Below are positions 12,673 to 13,928 of a stretch of DNA of 13,928 nt, piece by piece. The translations under genes and the position numbers were made by a program. The notes under the pieces were generated by a model. It ran no database searches and was not told the origin of the DNA. It saw only the letters and a program-made list of their open reading frames with translations. Position 1 is the first letter of the stretch. Every line of letters starts with the position of its first letter. This DNA comes from DASSHC01 sp035693105 (GTDB lineage: Bacteria > Chloroflexota > Chloroflexia > Thermomicrobiales > Thermomicrobiaceae). The DNA lies in contig DASSHC010000216.1 of NCBI GenBank assembly GCA_035693105.1, positions 1 through 13,928 of the forward strand. The letters are read 5' to 3'.

Positions 12673-13752
12673 CTAGAGAAAGCGTCGCCCGAGCATGGTG
12701 TAGTAGGCCGTGCCGCGCAGCACGCGCTTGCAGGTCGGGCAGTAGTCCTGCAGCCGGCCGCGCTCGCCGCCCAGGTCGTAGTCCTGGCCCAGATCGCCCA
12801 GGACCCCCTTGAGGTCGGCGATGAACTGGGCCGAGGGGAGCGCCTCGCCGCAGCGCGGGCAGGCGGGGGCGGCGGCGCTGGCGTGCGGCGGGATCGCCGT
12901 CTGCTGGCCGTAGTGCTCCACATCCTGGTTGACCGACTGATAGAGGGTCACGCCGATGCTGGCCGGGCGCTGGATGATATGGAAGAACTTGCCGAAGGGG
13001 AGGGACAAGAGCCAGAGCACCACCGTGACCTGATGCACGAGCGAGATGAACCAGTAGAAGCGCCCCTGCCACCAGGTGTAGGAGGCGGTCAGCGCCAGCC
13101 CGGTGATGGCGATGGCGAAGAGGAGGACCAGCGGCATGATGTCGAAGCCGAAGCGCTGGGTGGTCAGCAGCCCGGCGTTGGTCAGCCGGCGCCAGATGGC
13201 GATGGTCAGCCCCACGATCAGGAGCACGGCGGAGAAGTCGAGGATGTGGAAGACGGCGAAGCCGCTGCCGGCCCCGATCGGGAAGGTGAGCACCGGCAGG
13301 CCGAAGAACCAGGCGCGGTAGTGGCCGGGCGGGACTAAGGTGAAGTGGATCCAGCCGAAGGTGAGCGGGATGGTGACCAAGAGCGAGATGATCACGCCCC
13401 AGAAGATGCACAGGTGCATGATCCAGCGGGTGGTGGAGCGGCGCTTGATGAAGGTCTGACCGAAGATGTCGGTCCACCAGGCGCGCGGGATGAGCAGGGT
13501 GTAGCGGCGGAAGTTGCGCCAGGAGAGGAACTCGACCCAGCCGGCGCGGAAGTAGCGCCAGGTGGGCGGGCGGCCGAGCCAGAGCGCGTAGCGGTAGGTG
13601 AGGGCGGCGGCCATGAAGACGGTGGCCACGGCATAGCCGATCAGGGCGGCATCGAAGTCGCGCAGCCCGCGCGAGCCGACGTAGATCAGCAGCAGCAGGA
13701 CGAGCGTGACCAGCAGCGAGGCGATGGCGGCCCATCGCCGGTTCGTCTCCAT
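12673..13752 (-). CDS. NarI-like di-heme cytochrome b membrane subunit with C-terminal zinc ribbon
   Basis: The 359-aa protein has about six hydrophobic segments (8-26, 36-57, 110-134, 147-187, 204-225, 232-252). Candidate heme ligands are His113 (IMHLC), His169 (VFHILD), His240 (LVHQV) and His258 (KFFHIIQRP). Four His in two helix pairs, and the PFGKFFHI motif, are typical of NarI/DsrM-type quinol-linked di-heme cytochromes b. The soluble C-terminus (about 290-359) has CPRCG (298/301) and CPTCKR (338/341), a zinc-ribbon or rubredoxin-like four-Cys site not found in classical NarI. It is the first gene of the operon; the ATG at 13752 has AAGGAGG and GGAGG upstream. It is the likely quinone-interacting anchor for the Mo/Fe-S subunits, with the Cys4 domain on the cytoplasmic side by inference. 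Automatic annotation might call it a transporter, but the His pattern argues against that. Confidence 0.85.
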   Translation of the reverse strand: METNRRWAAIASLLVTLVLLLLIYVGSRGLRDFDAALIGYAVATVFMAAALTYRYALWLGRPPTWRYFRAGWVEFLSWRNFRRYTLLIPRAWWTDIFGQTFIKRRSTTRWIMHLCIFWGVIISLLVTIPLTFGWIHFTLVPPGHYRAWFFGLPVLTFPIGAGSGFAVFHILDFSAVLLIVGLTIAIWRRLTNAGLLTTQRFGFDIMPLVLLFAIAITGLALTASYTWWQGRFYWFISLVHQVTVVLWLLSLPFGKFFHIIQRPASIGVTLYQSVNQDVEHYGQQTAIPPHASAAAPACPRCGEALPSAQFIADLKGVLGDLGQDYDLGGERGRLQDYCPTCKRVLRGTAYYTMLGRRFL

Positions 13753-13787
13753 CGGCGCCTCCAGCCTCCTTGGCGCGACCTGAGCGC

Positions 13788-13793
13788 ATCATA
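13788..13793 (-). promoter_or_regulatory. possible -10 box for the redox operon
   Basis: TATGAT on the minus strand (rc of 13788-13793) matches the sigma-70 -10 consensus at 5 of 6 bases and lies about 35 bases before the operon's first ATG. No good -35 box is found 16-18 bases upstream, so the call is weak. Confidence 0.3.
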
Positions 13794-13837
13794 CACGCGC
13801 ATGGCGGTTCGTCTCGCACGGTTGATGCCGGACGGGC

Positions 13838-13880
13838 CCTCACCCCCCAGCCCCCTCTCCCAATTCTGGGAGAGGGGAGG
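13838..13880. repeat. dispersed GC-rich hairpin repeat
   Basis: The core has perfect 11-bp arms CCCCTCTCCCA (13852-13862) and TGGGAGAGGGG (13867-13877) with a 4-base ATTC loop, preceded by CCCTCACCCCCCAG. From memory, near-identical elements are scattered in intergenic regions of many bacterial genomes, including Chloroflexota. It lies about 85 bases upstream of the operon start and could also act as a terminator for whatever lies to the right. Confidence 0.65.
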
Positions 13881-13928
13881 AGTTATGGCTGTCGGGGAGG
13901 GTATGACAGCGGCTCGCAATGCGTCCTA

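Noticed and set aside
13885..13928. Possible start of a plus-strand gene (ATG at 13885 after GAGGAG) running off the window
   Set aside because: Only 14 codons are visible and the putative RBS is part of the dispersed repeat arm, so coding cannot be supported.

Overview
The window looks like a chromosomal accessory region of a high-GC, probably thermophilic Chloroflexota bacterium (Thermomicrobia/Sphaerobacter-like). This is an inference from three things: GC near or above two-thirds over most of the window, a very large ATPase-LuxR (LAL) regulator, and GC-rich dispersed hairpin repeats of a kind I associate with that phylum. I did not recognise any specific genome. No tRNA, rRNA, CRISPR array or transposase was seen.

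Left end (1-1719): the tail of a polymorphic-toxin protein (1-360) is followed, with a 4-base ATGA overlap, by an acidic HEAT-like protein that is probably its immunity partner (357-959). Both have GC near 50%, clearly below the rest of the window. Next come a decayed RHS/YD-repeat fragment with an in-frame stop (1142-1549) and four copies of a short hairpin repeat, arranged as two inverted pairs on either side of the fragment. This reads as a recombination scar of an RHS toxin locus.

Middle (1720-8087): on the minus strand lie a bicovalent-FAD (BBE-type) oxidoreductase and, upstream of it, a 972-aa LAL regulator. The short gap between them contains two perfect palindromes and a tandem 9-bp repeat. 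Divergent from the regulator is a GNAT protein with the length and C-terminal signature of AAC(2')-I aminoglycoside acetyltransferases. A one-domain cupin faces it tail to tail. An hsp20 gene follows, with a clear sigma-70-type promoter, a 5'-UTR hairpin and a GC-rich 3' hairpin.

Right part (8204-13752): a tightly packed six-gene minus-strand operon. In transcription order it encodes a NarI-like di-heme cytochrome b with a C-terminal zinc ribbon, a molybdopterin oxidoreductase, a four-cluster ferredoxin subunit, a Tat-signal Rieske protein, a small two-helix membrane protein and an HPP-family transporter. The catalytic subunit has Cys-Met at the Mo-ligand site, as in Nas/Nap nitrate reductases, not the Cys/Sec-His of formate dehydrogenases. 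The predicted layout is a cytoplasmic Mo/Fe-S module and an external Rieske domain bridged by cytochrome b. The HPP partner (a nitrite transporter family in cyanobacteria and plastids) makes nitrate/nitrite chemistry the leading hypothesis, and this operon is the best candidate here for an undescribed system. The window ends in a dispersed hairpin repeat upstream of the operon.
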